The notes beneath the pieces are model-generated. The model ran no database searches and was not told where the DNA came from. It was given only the letters and a program-made list of their open reading frames with translations. A stretch of 41,105 nucleotides of DNA. It comes from Candidatus Woesearchaeota archaeon. GTDB taxonomy: Archaea; Nanobdellota; Nanobdellia; Woesearchaeales; GCA-2686295. Numbering within the stretch: position 1 is the stretch's first letter; every line of letters starts with the position of its first letter. Both the position numbers and the translations under genes were made by a program. Below, one piece after another: positions 15,799-27,400 of this stretch. The stretch is taken from the NCBI GenBank assembly GCA_016784125.1, contig JADHVI010000007.1:1-41105 (forward strand), in the 5' to 3' direction.

Positions 15799-16287
15799 TC
15801 ACTTGCAGATGTCCAGCCTTACAACTACGGTACCGGGATGTGGGTACAAACTGATTGGTTGGAATGCCGCGTTCTTTTCTGAATCATCCGAACATTCATG
15901 TTCCACATTTATATCCATTGTGGGCATCTCTACTATGAAATCAAATTTCTTCTGCCACACCATAAGAGTTTTGTTAGCAAGCGAATTCATTACTCCTTCA
16001 ATATATGTACAAGTATCTGTGCCCCCACAACCTAATCTTCGATCAACGGCGCAATCTTGAATGAGATCTTCCATGGTGTATTTATTGCAGTTTGAACCCC
16101 CATTCATTTTCAGAAATGAAATAATAAAATTTGATGATAATTGATCATCTTCATATGTTCTTTGAACTTCTTTTTTAGGTTGACTGGCTTTGAAGGCCAC
16201 AACGAAGAACATTCCCAGAGTCAAAAGTATAACTATAACTATCAGGCCCATTATTTCCATTTGTCCTTTTTTAGTGGAATTTCTCAA
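15799..16287 (-). CDS. Minor prepilin-like protein
   Basis: A 162-residue protein starting MRNSTKKGQMEIMGLIVIVI. KKG before Q-M-E is a very good prepilin-type site, with the Glu typical of many type IV pilins. The external domain contains FIISFLKMN and KYTMEDLIQDCA, similar to the product at 7771-8310, then five further cysteines. The C-terminal VVVRLDICK is a likely final strand. The start overlaps the upstream gene by 17 bases, which is needed to keep the signal. Confidence 0.7.
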   Translation of the reverse strand: MRNSTKKGQMEIMGLIVIVILLTLGMFFVVAFKASQPKKEVQRTYEDDQLSSNFIISFLKMNGGSNCNKYTMEDLIQDCAVDRRLGCGGTDTCTYIEGVMNSLANKTLMVWQKKFDFIVEMPTMDINVEHECSDDSEKNAAFQPISLYPHPGTVVVRLDICK

Positions 16288-16771
16288 TTGTTAATACTCC
16301 AAAATCATTTGAATCATCAACAGGATTGTACAAAACTATTGGCATGTATATGGTGCTTTTAGATGTCCAAGTATTGTTGCCAACATATAACTCCAAATTA
16401 TTAGTGAATCCTGCGGCGTTCATTCTATCAATACTGATACGAGCCTTTCCAAATATTTCTCTATAATAAAAGTAATTTGTTTTGTCGTATCCATAATGAC
16501 TCTCATTTATGATGTTTGAAAGAGATATAAATTTCAATAAATCAACACAACCATACTCTGCACCTCCGGCAAATGAACATTGTATTTCGGGTAAAGCATA
16601 CACAACTTGAGAAAGTTTCACTGCATCTAGTTCTTCGAACAACACTTTTTGCTCACCAATACTAGATGATTTTACTTTGCCGTAGAATACAAAACCGAAT
16701 GTTATCAAAACTATTATTATGATTATAACGGCAATGGATTCACCCATATGAATTTGTGCTTTACGTCTCAT
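16271..16771 (-). CDS. Minor prepilin-like protein
   Basis: A 166-residue protein starting MRRKAQIHMGESIAVIIIII: RKA before Q and a Glu at position 11. A long Ile-rich helix is followed by an external domain with two cysteines (about 63 and 74) and the segment CVDLLKF. It resembles the product at 8307-8801 in this region, and each is followed by a similar second gene, suggesting a duplicated two-gene cassette. Function unknown beyond likely pilus-type assembly. Confidence 0.68.
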   Translation of the reverse strand: MRRKAQIHMGESIAVIIIIIVLITFGFVFYGKVKSSSIGEQKVLFEELDAVKLSQVVYALPEIQCSFAGGAEYGCVDLLKFISLSNIINESHYGYDKTNYFYYREIFGKARISIDRMNAAGFTNNLELYVGNNTWTSKSTIYMPIVLYNPVDDSNDFGVLTIEKFH

Positions 16772-16772
16772 C

Positions 16773-17753
16773 TTAATATATTAAAGGACATTTTTTTGCC
16801 CTCATAAGATTATCATTGTCTTGTTCTAAGTTCGCAGAATTTTGATATATTGCAACTGTATTAGCAAGTGTGGGGTTATTAGTTATTGTTTGTATTTCGT
16901 CGAGTGCCCAACTATAAAATGTTCTGCAACTAATATCTGTCACACTACTACTCAGATTTTCAATTCTATTTTGATTTAATGTCATCAGAGTGTTTAATCT
17001 TTGGAATGATTTGTTCATAGTACACTCATAAAAAGCTGCATCTTCAGAAAATATCGCGCCGAATAAAGATTCTTTTTTCAAAAACTTATGTGTTTTGTCG
17101 TCGTCAAATGTTATCTCTCCATAAGAATCTATGTCGGTTGTATTAATTGTAATTTTGTGAACTTTGTTAGCTCGCATATGTACATTAATGCCATCATGCT
17201 CATTACCAACAAACTCTATTATTTTGTAGGAATCATAATTGAGTTCTTCTAACTCTGCATCTTGATCAACCAGCATTTTTGTAATGTTTGAAGGTAATTC
17301 ATCATATAATTCTTCTGCGGAGCCACCCAAATCCTTCACTACAATAAACAGCGTTCTCTTAGTTGTTAAATACTGAAAAAATCCGATCCTAAAAGGCAAA
17401 TCCCAACTTCTTGTCCAACTAATAAGTTCGTGACCTCGAAGTTTTGATTGTGAAAAAATTATGTCATAAGGAGTGTCTTTTTTTACTCCATTTCCAATAT
17501 CGTAAAAAGATATGTCTGGCTCACAGACAAATTCAATTGTGATATCAGGCATTTGTATCAATTTCAAACTCCCGCTGCTTTGCTCGGAACTCTTTATGAC
17601 TGTGTCAAGATTATTAATTAGTGCTCCTGCCAATTCAAAATTAGCATCTTTGGTTTGAGATTGAACAATCATTACAAAGAATAATAAAATTACTGCGCCA
17701 ACTATGAATACAAATATCCAATTAAGTTGAATGCTAATCTGTGCTTTTTTCAT
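16773..17753 (-). CDS. Prepilin-like protein of a conserved DPANN type
   Basis: A 326-residue protein starting MKKAQISIQLNWIFVFIVGA, with KKA before Q. The N-terminal pattern QISxQxNWIFVxIxGAxIL is one I recall from hypothetical proteins in several DPANN genomes (memory, not checked). The external part is a mixed domain with few cysteines (CEPD, CTMN, CRTFYSW) and ends MRAKKCPLIY. No catalytic motif is evident. The start overlaps the upstream stop by one base (TGATG), implying coupled translation. Confidence 0.7.
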   Translation of the reverse strand: MKKAQISIQLNWIFVFIVGAVILLFFVMIVQSQTKDANFELAGALINNLDTVIKSSEQSSGSLKLIQMPDITIEFVCEPDISFYDIGNGVKKDTPYDIIFSQSKLRGHELISWTRSWDLPFRIGFFQYLTTKRTLFIVVKDLGGSAEELYDELPSNITKMLVDQDAELEELNYDSYKIIEFVGNEHDGINVHMRANKVHKITINTTDIDSYGEITFDDDKTHKFLKKESLFGAIFSEDAAFYECTMNKSFQRLNTLMTLNQNRIENLSSSVTDISCRTFYSWALDEIQTITNNPTLANTVAIYQNSANLEQDNDNLMRAKKCPLIY

Positions 17754-18229
17754 CAGTCCGCACCGATTCTTGTTTTCTTACCAAGACCTTCAAATTTAAG
17801 ATAGAACTTGCCACCCCTACTTTGAATGCATAAAACGTCTTCATTCAGTGATATCTGAGATACAAAACCTACAGGTTCCGTCACGTCATCATTAACCAAA
17901 AAAATATTATCTTCAATACCATTCCACACACTATCTTCAATTATTGGATTATCTGGAAATGATATGTGCTTATTCTCATCAATCGCACTAGTATTGGCAA
18001 AACAAAGAGTGGTAAATGAACAAGGTGTGCTCAAAATTTTTTTATGTACGTCGCCATAATCAGAAAAAGATTCAATTTTGGATTCAAGATCGCTTGCAAA
18101 AGTTGCTCTTTCAACATCACAACCCTGACCCATTAATCCACCAATGGATTTGTATCCAAGCAACAAAATGAGTCCAACCACTATTATTGTTAATATGTAA
18201 ATAAATACGTGTTGAACTTGTCCTTTCAT
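17753..18229 (-). CDS. Small prepilin-like protein
   Basis: A 158-residue protein starting MKGQVQHVFIYILTIIVVGL: KG before Q immediately after the initiator Met. One membrane helix is followed by an external domain with about four cysteines (GQGCDVERA, STPCSFTTLCFAN, DVLCIQS). The start overlaps the end of the upstream 1080-residue gene as ATGA. The N terminus is of a kind I recall from DPANN conserved hypothetical proteins; no function is assigned. Confidence 0.68.
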   Translation of the reverse strand: MKGQVQHVFIYILTIIVVGLILLLGYKSIGGLMGQGCDVERATFASDLESKIESFSDYGDVHKKILSTPCSFTTLCFANTSAIDENKHISFPDNPIIEDSVWNGIEDNIFLVNDDVTEPVGFVSQISLNEDVLCIQSRGGKFYLKFEGLGKKTRIGAD

Positions 18230-21200
18230 TTTCCCGTTAACTCAAGCTCTTTTAGCAATTCAGACACTTCTTTCTTTGTCAATAATTCTGTGTCTAGGAA
18301 TTCAAAAAGAATCTCTGCAACTGTTTGCTTAGAGAGTTTTCCTTTTGTTAATAATTCTGATAATATGGCTTTAAAAACATTTGCATCGATTTGTTTCTTT
18401 GAAGTAACGTTGGCAAAAACTTTCAATATATCGGCACTCGAAACCTCTTTTTTATCAACAGCTTTTTTGACTTCTTCATGATCTTTTCCGGCCAATGCAG
18501 CTAGTTTCTTAAAAATATCATCTGATTCTAAAACAATATTTTCATCTTCTTCTGTTTTTTCATCTTCTAATTTTAAGGGGAGTTTTTCTTCTTCTTCAAG
18601 TTCTATTTTTTTCTCTTCTTCTTTCTCTTTAACTGCAAAATGTTCTTCAGATTCCTCATCTACAGATGCTTGTTTTTTTATCAACTCTAATTCTTGGAAC
18701 ACATCTTTTCCAAGGTTTTCTTTCTCAAGATTTTCCTCTTTTTCTTTGAGTGTAGATACATCCACATACTCATCTTCTTTTTTAGTTTCACCTTTTTTGG
18801 GTTCTTTATTAAAAGTTTTTTTGGCTGCTTCTTCAGTTTTTGAGTCTATTTTGAAGTGCTCGTTCTTCCTAGGTTCTGAACGTTTGAATTTACTGAAGAT
18901 TTCTTTTCTTTTTTCTTTTCTAACATCGCTTTTCTTTTCAAAAGTACTTTCTTCCCATTCCTTGGTTTTCTTTTCTTCAGCGCTAGGCTCCATTATTGGT
19001 TTTAACCCTTTATTATCAATCAATCTTGGTGACGCAAAACCTTGTTTTTTCTTTTTGTTCTCTAAAATTAAGTATATAATACCAAATATAACGAATATTA
19101 ACCCCACTACCATGAAAATCATTGGAATAATACTTTTTCCTTCCTCATCAGTCTCCATCATACTTGGTGGAGTATCATCTGTTCTTTTTCTAGGACTGTT
19201 TTTATCTCTAGGATCAGAACCCGCTCTAAACTCTTCTAAGTTTGTCAACTCATCTCCATCAGGATCTTCATCTGCATCTGAAGGATCTGCTGGTTTCAAC
19301 TCGTATTGTATTTCCCAGTAATCAGGCATGCCATCACCATCGCTATCAATATCTAAGTCTTCAGAACAAAAATTATTTTTACATATGCCTGAAATACAAT
19401 CACCATCTCCAGAGCATATAAATCCTGCTTCGCATTGCTCACAATCTCCACCACAGTCAATATCTGTTTCATAACCATCTTTGTGAAGATTATTACAAGA
19501 CGGTTCTATACACTGACCAATTAAAGGATCACAGGCTTTGCTAATACAATCATTATTACTTGTACAAGCTGCTGCTGCTCCGCAAGGAGGGCAATCACCA
19601 CCACAATCAATATCTGTTTCTGTATCATCTGGTAATTCGTTAAAGCAATGAATTGGGTACGCTTCTTCAGGCGTTAAGAATTCTACGAACTCAGAGCCAG
19701 ATGCATTATTGCCTTTAGTATCATAAACTGTCCAGCAAAATGTTTGATCTTCTGTTGTAATAATACTATTAGTTATCAACTCTGTCCAAGCAACAACACA
19801 ACTATCTGCACCGCCAGCCAAGCCATATGTAAAGCTATTTTTACATCCTGATCCAGAATCAAAACACTGAACATCTATAAGCATTCCTTCACTAGTAGCT
19901 CTTGTTTCAATAGATGTTGTGGGTGGGTTAAAGTCACATTCTGAGGATGAAGAGCTCTTTGCGATAATAGTTGTTTCATCTTCTTCATAATTGCCTGCAT
20001 TGTCATAAGCTGCAACACTAATTCTATAGGTTTCATTTTCTGATAGTTCAACACTTTTACTAAAAGTAGAACCAGAAGAACCTTCTCCTATAATCTCCGC
20101 TCCAAGAACTATAGTATAATTATAATAGTCTATACCACTAATCTCATCCTCTGCTGAGAAAGTTCCACTAATAGTTGATAATGAACAAGTTGGATCTTGC
20201 ACATCAACAGTTAAGTTTTCAGGATCAGTTCTATCAACAGTGAATGAAAAACTCTTTCTTTGATCACCGTATCCAACACACCTGGTTTCATAAGAATATT
20301 CTCCCTCATCCAATAATCCTAGTTCAACAGAATATATTTTATTGCTGTAAATAGTCGTAAAATTTTGATTTGGTGAAGATTCACCATACTTGCATCCTCC
20401 AAGAGTTTGAATACTAGTTTCAATTTCAAACTCAGTTGAATCATCATTTGTATATTCTCCAGGTTCATTCATCACAATTGCAAATTCTTCGTTGAAAGCA
20501 ACTGTTAAAGTAGCTGTTTGAAGAGCTGATTCAAAACCAGCAAGATTTGTGCAGCGTATATCATATTGGAATGATTCTTGTTGGAAAAGCAATGCTCCTT
20601 CCCTAAGAGCCAAATCTGAGAAGTCCAATGCTAAAGTATGTTCTTTTTTATAAGCAGAGAAATTTTCAAGGTCATAGCCTTCAAATGTTTTGTATTCTCC
20701 GTTTTCTGTGTAACTACAAATACTTCTATCACTGCTCAAAACCGTTAGTGTGGCCATAGGCTCTTGTGGATCAGTAATAGGATTGGGAGTTATAGAAACT
20801 CCCAAAACTGGTGGTGATGGATCATTAGCAATATATAAGGATTTTGGATGAATCAAATTATTTTCATCAACACATTTCACATGAAAAGTTCTATGAAATC
20901 CATCTTCATCAGGTGATTCATCAAACAATGAAAAACTATTGTCAGTATTAATTCCTAAGATTGTGTGGTTGGTTCCTTCATCAACATCAAATAATAAGTG
21001 AAAATTATCCATTTGTGGTGGTTCAACAAAGAACATACTATATTTACACTCAGAATCACTTCCAGTAGTGATTTCAACGTCAAAGACTTCTTCAGATGAA
21101 ACACCCAAATGAGGGGAAGTAATATCTATACTCATATATGGTGCCTCAACTGTAAATGGTTGGACTACCTGACTTGGATTGCCCATCCCGTCTTGAGATA

Positions 21201-21468
21201 TAATATATAAAGTGTAATCTCCATTCATTAAATACTCTTCTGCAAACATGTTAAAAGTTGTGTTGTCAGCAGAAGAATAGCTTACATTAAACTCATCAGG
21301 GAGTTTCCAGATATAAGCCATATGAATTGTTACTGGTTCATCATATTCAACGATTATTTCTGGATATGCGTTTGTAACATTTATAGGTCCTTTTTCATAA
21401 ATAGGCATGGCTGTAGTCAATAAACTAGCTAATACTAATAATACACCTAGCACCCATAACTTTTTCAT
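18226..21468 (-). CDS. Large type I membrane surface protein with Ig-like, Cys-repeat and calcium-binding regions
   Basis: A 1080-residue protein with a classical signal peptide (MKKLWVLGVLLVLASLLTTA), not a KKG type. Residues about 30-600 are beta-rich, Ig-like domains with scattered cysteines. About 620-700 holds two copies of ETDIDCGGDC repeats. About 705-755 has Asp-rich thrombospondin type 3/EF-like motifs (DIDSDGDGMPDYWE, DEDPDGDELTNLEEF), likely calcium-binding. A helix at about 780-802 spans the membrane. About 278 Lys/Glu-rich residues then lie inside the cell, ending in amphipathic helices (EVSELLKELEL). It could link an outer structure to cytoplasmic parts. It starts just after the 2140-residue gene. 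Confidence 0.78.
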   Translation of the reverse strand: MKKLWVLGVLLVLASLLTTAMPIYEKGPINVTNAYPEIIVEYDEPVTIHMAYIWKLPDEFNVSYSSADNTTFNMFAEEYLMNGDYTLYIISQDGMGNPSQVVQPFTVEAPYMSIDITSPHLGVSSEEVFDVEITTGSDSECKYSMFFVEPPQMDNFHLLFDVDEGTNHTILGINTDNSFSLFDESPDEDGFHRTFHVKCVDENNLIHPKSLYIANDPSPPVLGVSITPNPITDPQEPMATLTVLSSDRSICSYTENGEYKTFEGYDLENFSAYKKEHTLALDFSDLALREGALLFQQESFQYDIRCTNLAGFESALQTATLTVAFNEEFAIVMNEPGEYTNDDSTEFEIETSIQTLGGCKYGESSPNQNFTTIYSNKIYSVELGLLDEGEYSYETRCVGYGDQRKSFSFTVDRTDPENLTVDVQDPTCSLSTISGTFSAEDEISGIDYYNYTIVLGAEIIGEGSSGSTFSKSVELSENETYRISVAAYDNAGNYEEDETTIIAKSSSSSECDFNPPTTSIETRATSEGMLIDVQCFDSGSGCKNSFTYGLAGGADSCVVAWTELITNSIITTEDQTFCWTVYDTKGNNASGSEFVEFLTPEEAYPIHCFNELPDDTETDIDCGGDCPPCGAAAACTSNNDCISKACDPLIGQCIEPSCNNLHKDGYETDIDCGGDCEQCEAGFICSGDGDCISGICKNNFCSEDLDIDSDGDGMPDYWEIQYELKPADPSDADEDPDGDELTNLEEFRAGSDPRDKNSPRKRTDDTPPSMMETDEEGKSIIPMIFMVVGLIFVIFGIIYLILENKKKKQGFASPRLIDNKGLKPIMEPSAEEKKTKEWEESTFEKKSDVRKEKRKEIFSKFKRSEPRKNEHFKIDSKTEEAAKKTFNKEPKKGETKKEDEYVDVSTLKEKEENLEKENLGKDVFQELELIKKQASVDEESEEHFAVKEKEEEKKIELEEEEKLPLKLEDEKTEEDENIVLESDDIFKKLAALAGKDHEEVKKAVDKKEVSSADILKVFANVTSKKQIDANVFKAILSELLTKGKLSKQTVAEILFEFLDTELLTKKEVSELLKELELTGK

Positions 21469-21470
21469 AT

Positions 21471-24400
21471 TTATTCGCTAGCCAAGAATGTAATCTCCGG
21501 CTCATGTGGCGCTTCAAGATCCAAGAGTATATACAACGAACTGGTTGTTTGCCAACCAGAGTAATCTGTCAACGTTAAAATAATTGTGTTTAGCGTCTCA
21601 AAAGAATTACTCCCATTAACAATTAAGTTAAACTCAAAAATATCGTCTCCCGGTAATCTTTGTATGCAATTTTCAACACCACCTGTGCATTCATAGATAC
21701 AGTTGACCTCACCTCCTCCTGTTTGTTGATAACACAATGCGTTAGTGTCATCATCAACAATGCCTCTAATAATTATTTCTCTTTGTCCAACAGTTCCATT
21801 CGCAGTATTAGGAATTAGGAATCCTCTGTCGGCTTCTAATGATGTGATAAGTATAGCTGGTGGAGACATATCAAGTGTTACAGTTGTTGTTCCACTTGTT
21901 TGATGTCCTGCATAATCTTCAAGAGTTACATAAATGGTTTTTAAACCTTCATTACCCCATTCAAAGTCCGCAGGAATAATAATTAAGTATTCGTTATCAA
22001 TTCTTTCTGTTTGCAATATTCTTTCTTGTCCTTGAACCTCAACCTGAGCTAATAAATCAAATTGTTCATTTGTAACATCTGCAAATATTGCCACTGGTTC
22101 ATTTGGTTGCAAGTATAAATTCTCGGGTTGAAGAGTGAATGAAGGTGCAGTATTGTCAACTATTATTGACAAGGCGTTTCCAGACACATCGTGTGAAAAT
22201 ATTCCTGCAGGGCCAAGACTTCCATTTGGAAATATCTTTGTAGCTGAAGCAGTAAAGGAATATAATCCCTCTACCAATGCATTGTTAAAACTGCAACTAA
22301 ACAAATTATTAGTAATTGAATCTTCTAAGCAAGTAATGGTTGCAGAAGTTACATAATCCGTTAGTGTTACAACTGGAGTTGTAATATCAAGAGACTCTAT
22401 GGATCCATTTGAGTTCATAGTGAAATCTAACAAAAATACTGGTTGATTATTATCAATCACTGTTCTTTTTGCAGAGTCAATATTATCTGCGGTTGCATCG
22501 TTAACAGAAAATGATGGTGTACTAGGAATTCTTCCGTCAACTACAAATAAAAGATTTCCATCAAAAAACTCTGAAGTATCTATTTTGTTTCCAGCATTAT
22601 CTTCTACATTTATTGAAACATTGTAAGCAGCATTTTCCCACCCACTTTCTGGAACATATTCTAATTTGTATTCTCTATAATCGCCAGCGGTTTGTAATTC
22701 TGTTAAAACTAAGCCATTGTCAAGGGTTTTTACGTAAGGAACTTCATCTTGATAAATTGTGAATCTTAATGAATCTTCTTTCAAACCAGAGCCACCAATT
22801 TGTTCTTTAAATTCAATAATTATTGGTTGGTTATCTTGTATTGATCCGCTTGAAGGGTTAATGTAAGTTGCAATGGGTGCGGCAGTATCTACAAATAATA
22901 AAATTTCTTCAGATAGACCAACATTTAGTGAATCATTCAGTCCCAACACTAGAGAGTAAAGATTGTCGCCTGCTGGTGAATATTCCAATGAAATTTCTTT
23001 TCCAAACCACTGATAGTAATGGCTGTTATTAAACAGATAAACATCCATGCCTGCAGTTAAATCTTCTTGTAAGCTTGGAGTGAAATTGATTCTATGACCA
23101 AGACTTGGTCCTAAGAAAGTTGATTCTATTATTAAGTAAAATTTACCATAATTCTCATAATCTGTTCTTCCGATATTGTCACTTAATCCGTGGAAGTTAA
23201 CATAAGTTCCAGGTGCCCAATTACTGGTGAGCATCTGAGTAGTATTGATCATGACATAATCTGATCCTTTGGCAGTATTTTGTTTCAGCGTTTTTTTATT
23301 CAAGCCCCATTCTACTCCATCTGAAGTTAGTTGGTTGTAAATGTATCTTGGAACAAAACCATCATAGACTCCTTCAATTAAGAAGAATAAGATTTCTCCC
23401 TGCATTTCTTCACTGTAACCAGTGATGAAAAGTTGTGGTTCTCTGATTATATGAATATTATTATATACATCATCATCAGCAGATGTAAATTCTTCATAGA
23501 ACACAAACGGATACCAATAATCATAAGCATCCTTGTATCCAAGTCCACTACCCATTGGAATGTCCTGATAAACTAGTGGATTAAAAATAGGTGTTGCAAA
23601 AGGAGCTGGAGGACCTATTGTGTAAAAATTCTTTTCAATAAACTCTGTGATTTGCATTCCATGAGTATCTTCTACTGCAACAGTGAAAGTTAAATGTCCT
23701 TGTTGATCGTAGAATAATCCAGAATCCAAAGTCATAAAGACTGAGAAGTCATATTCATTAAGATCATTTGGAACTTGATTAACCATTGCTATTGGTTCGG
23801 ATGTTGATCCATCACCATAATAGATAATATATGATAATCTTGCAACGCCTGCAATTGATTTTGTTGAAGTAAATGTTAATTTGTAAGTACCATATGTTAA
23901 AGTATCAACTGATACATTATTCTTAGTAACAATCAATTCTAATGTTGCAGGATTAGGATCTATTAGAACTGTGAAGTTCCTCCTTGTTTCTTTATTTTTA
24001 TTGAATTCATCAGATGAATCCTTGGATTGGAAATAAATTGGGTGATTTGTTTCTTCTTCATCATCATATTCAACAGTATACTCTCTTGTTTGACCGGTAG
24101 GTTCCAATATACACGCTTCTTCATCACAGAAGAATATCTGCTCACATCCAAAAGAACCATCCCAATACTCAGTTTCCATTCTTTGAACATTTCCATTGTG
24201 ATCAAAGAAGTAGGGTTGCTCTTCACACGAAAATTCTAACTCAATGTCTTGGTAATATCTGTCGAATTCTAAGGTGCCAATATCATCCAATGGATCAGGA
24301 GATAATCTGTTAATCATTGTAATTGGTGGTATTCTATCAACTGATAAAACAATCCAATCACCATCATTTCCTTCAGTCACATTCCATACTGTGCCATCTT

Positions 24401-27400
24401 CAAGTGAGATATTACATGCAGTAAATAATCTGTAAACACCTGAATAAGAAAAGTTTATATTTTTGTAATGGTGGTTTCCATTGTTTGTATCAAATACTCC
24501 TTGGTATCTGTGTGCTTCTTGATCTTCAATTTCATTAGTCATGTTTGAAAATCTGAAAGTCTCAGTGCTGTATCGGCATTCTGCAAAATTAGTTGTGTTA
24601 ACAGATATTTTGTGTTCTCGATTGTAAAATTTATTTTCAAATGGATATACTCCGTTAATGCTGCTGTCAGCTTCAACCTTTATGTATACTGTTTCGTTGT
24701 TTGCACGGTTGTTATTATCATCAACACAGTTAAGATTAAAAGTGTATAATCCATCTTCTAATGGCTCATAATCAATCAAAAACTCCGTACCATAAGAACC
24801 ATTGACTATTGGCGTTTGTATGTTGCCTTGGTGGTCTGTTAAGTTGATAGAACAAGTTACAAATTCATCAAATACAAAACTTGTCTGTAATATACTCAGG
24901 CTAGTTATCTCTGCAGATTCATAATAATATTCAAAATCAATCAGAGAAGGTTTTTTTGCATCAACGTTTATGGTCACGGTTTTCACAGCTTCCAAATTTT
25001 TGGCTGCATCCGCAGAATAATAATTTAACAAGTAAGTGTCAATCTGATTATTAGACTCAAGAAAAGTCTTGTTAATATAAAGAACGTCACCCACCAACTC
25101 TGCTTCCTCATCGTATAGTTCTGCTATCTCGCAAGGAGCAGCATTCTGAGATAAACAGTAATAAGTAGTAATATTTCCTGCTTCATAGACATTATCTGAA
25201 ACTAGAAGAGGAATCTCAAGTAACCTTCCAAAGGTGTCTCCATCAACAACATCCATTGTTGTAACAGGAGATTCAAAATCTTTCTTACAAATAAGATCTG
25301 CATCTTGGCAATCTATCTTTCCAATCTCCAATGGACCAGGTATGCTGTCTGCATTATCATCCGCATCTCTATAACATCTTCCAGCCCCGCCATCCCATTT
25401 ACATTTGCTAAAATTGAAGTGGTCATCGCTAAATGTAGGATTATTCATTGGGTCCAAACTAAAAACTTGATCTCCCGTACAAGCGGTTGCATCATCATAT
25501 TCTTCACAAGTAATATCTGCGAATCCATAACAAGCCGTTGTTGAATCATCAGGAAAATAAGCATTGTAATCAGAATAATAGCAGTCGCCGAATAAGTTAC
25601 AAAGATCAAAATTACAAACGGGGAAGATAGGGTTTTCTTCAGTAGTACATAAGCCGCATTCCTGTAAGTCTAAATCTTTTGGATGACAAACACCCAAACC
25701 AAAATCTGAGTCTGCTTCAAAAGAAGACCATTCGCAACCAAAAGTTTCATCTTCTAAGAATTTACCACAAGGATTGGCCGCTATACATGTATCAGCTGCT
25801 TTGTAATCATAACAACTATCGACATCCGAACAACTCTGAAGCATATCAACACTCTTGGTCGTTTGTTCCATAAAACAAACCTTGTCATTCTTCAACAAAG
25901 CACAAGAATAAGTTGTTGGATTTGAGCTTACATCGGCTGTATATGTAACCCAGAAATCTGTGAAACCACTAGTTCCCAAGTCCAATGAGAATTGCCCGAA
26001 CATACCATAAAAACTATTACAATCCTGGCAAGCTCCAGAACCAACGCAGAAAGCATCATCGTTAATATCTACAGGTTGATAACAGTCGCCTGCACACGAA
26101 GCATTTGTTAATGCATTGTTTGTATCACAGTGGAATCTTTCATTAAGCCCAGTTAAACAAAAATAATTTCTTCTTGGTTGGAAACAATCACTATCTCCAG
26201 AAATTATGTCTATAGAATCTGATGATTCTTCATCACCATTTTGATAAAAAAGAGACACATAATAAGTGTATAATATATTTGCAGACACATCATCATCAAA
26301 ATGTGTTACTGAAGTTTCGAATGTAATTCCTTCACTAGGTCTGGAAAAAAACGAGCTGCCTTCTTCACAACTCTCACCAATACATCTATAGATTTTGAGA
26401 TAATCCCATTCACTTGTACAGTCAGAATTTGTAGGTAAATCCCAAGTTAGTCTAATCTTATTAGTTTCCGGAATGTGACCAATGCCTAAATTCATTGGAG
26501 CAAGCTGGTCAGTATTACAGGGAGGAATACAATTACACTGGTTGTCACAACCAATAGAGCTTTCAGGACAAATAGTTTCCCAATAATTAGTAGGGTCAAA
26601 ATCAAAGTCAACGTTTGGATCACACGATTCGACAGCTTGTCTGGTTCCATCAACAACGCAACCAGTTTGAACATTCCAACTACAATCATTATGACAAGTG
26701 TCATAATCAATGGTGTTACCATCATCACATTGTTCATGACTTTGAACTTCACCATCACCACAACAATCAGGGCCACTACAACAAGTAAATGGATCTTGTA
26801 AGGAACAATAATTACAGTAGTCACTAGAAGTCCAGGCGCTTACACCAGGACCACACCATTGACTTGAATCAATGTCACAGTTATAACCACAATCAGGATC
26901 TTCTCCCGGACCACAGTTTACAGGACATTCACCATTACAAGCACTATCGGATTCACAAGGTCTGTTAATACAATCTGCATCATAAGAACACAAAGCACAA
27001 TACGCATCAAGTTCTCCTGATTCTGAAATATCATACATTAACCAAACAGATTCTGCAGTACAATAAGCATTAGCAGTAGTTGAACATTCTTGGTAAGTGC
27101 AATCTTGTTCAGTTATATCAATTGCTTCACAAGAATCAACCGCTGCGTTGCAACCAACATAGCAAAGGTATCCTGCGGCACAATCATAACCACTTGAAGG
27201 AGAGCCATCTACACACTCAGAATTAGATCCGCAGCAAATGCCAGGACATTCTGGAAGTTCAACGTCACATGTAATTGTGAAATTCAAAAAATAATTATCT
27301 ATGAATGGAATATTTGTACTGGATTCAACACAGTTAGGTGCTCCGGCTCTTACAGTAATTGAATCAGACTCGGGGATAATAAGAGAATAAAAACCATTTG

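Noticed and set aside
18746-19321. Plus-strand ORF of 191 codons opposite the 1080-residue gene
   Set aside because: It is the antisense of a Lys/Glu-rich region, which opens the opposite frame; it has no start signals or family features. The same holds for other plus-strand ORFs between 4 and 31 kb.
21466-21476. Possible frameshift joining the 2140- and 1080-residue genes
   Set aside because: The second gene has its own clear signal peptide (MKKLWVLGVLLVLASLL), so they are separate proteins.
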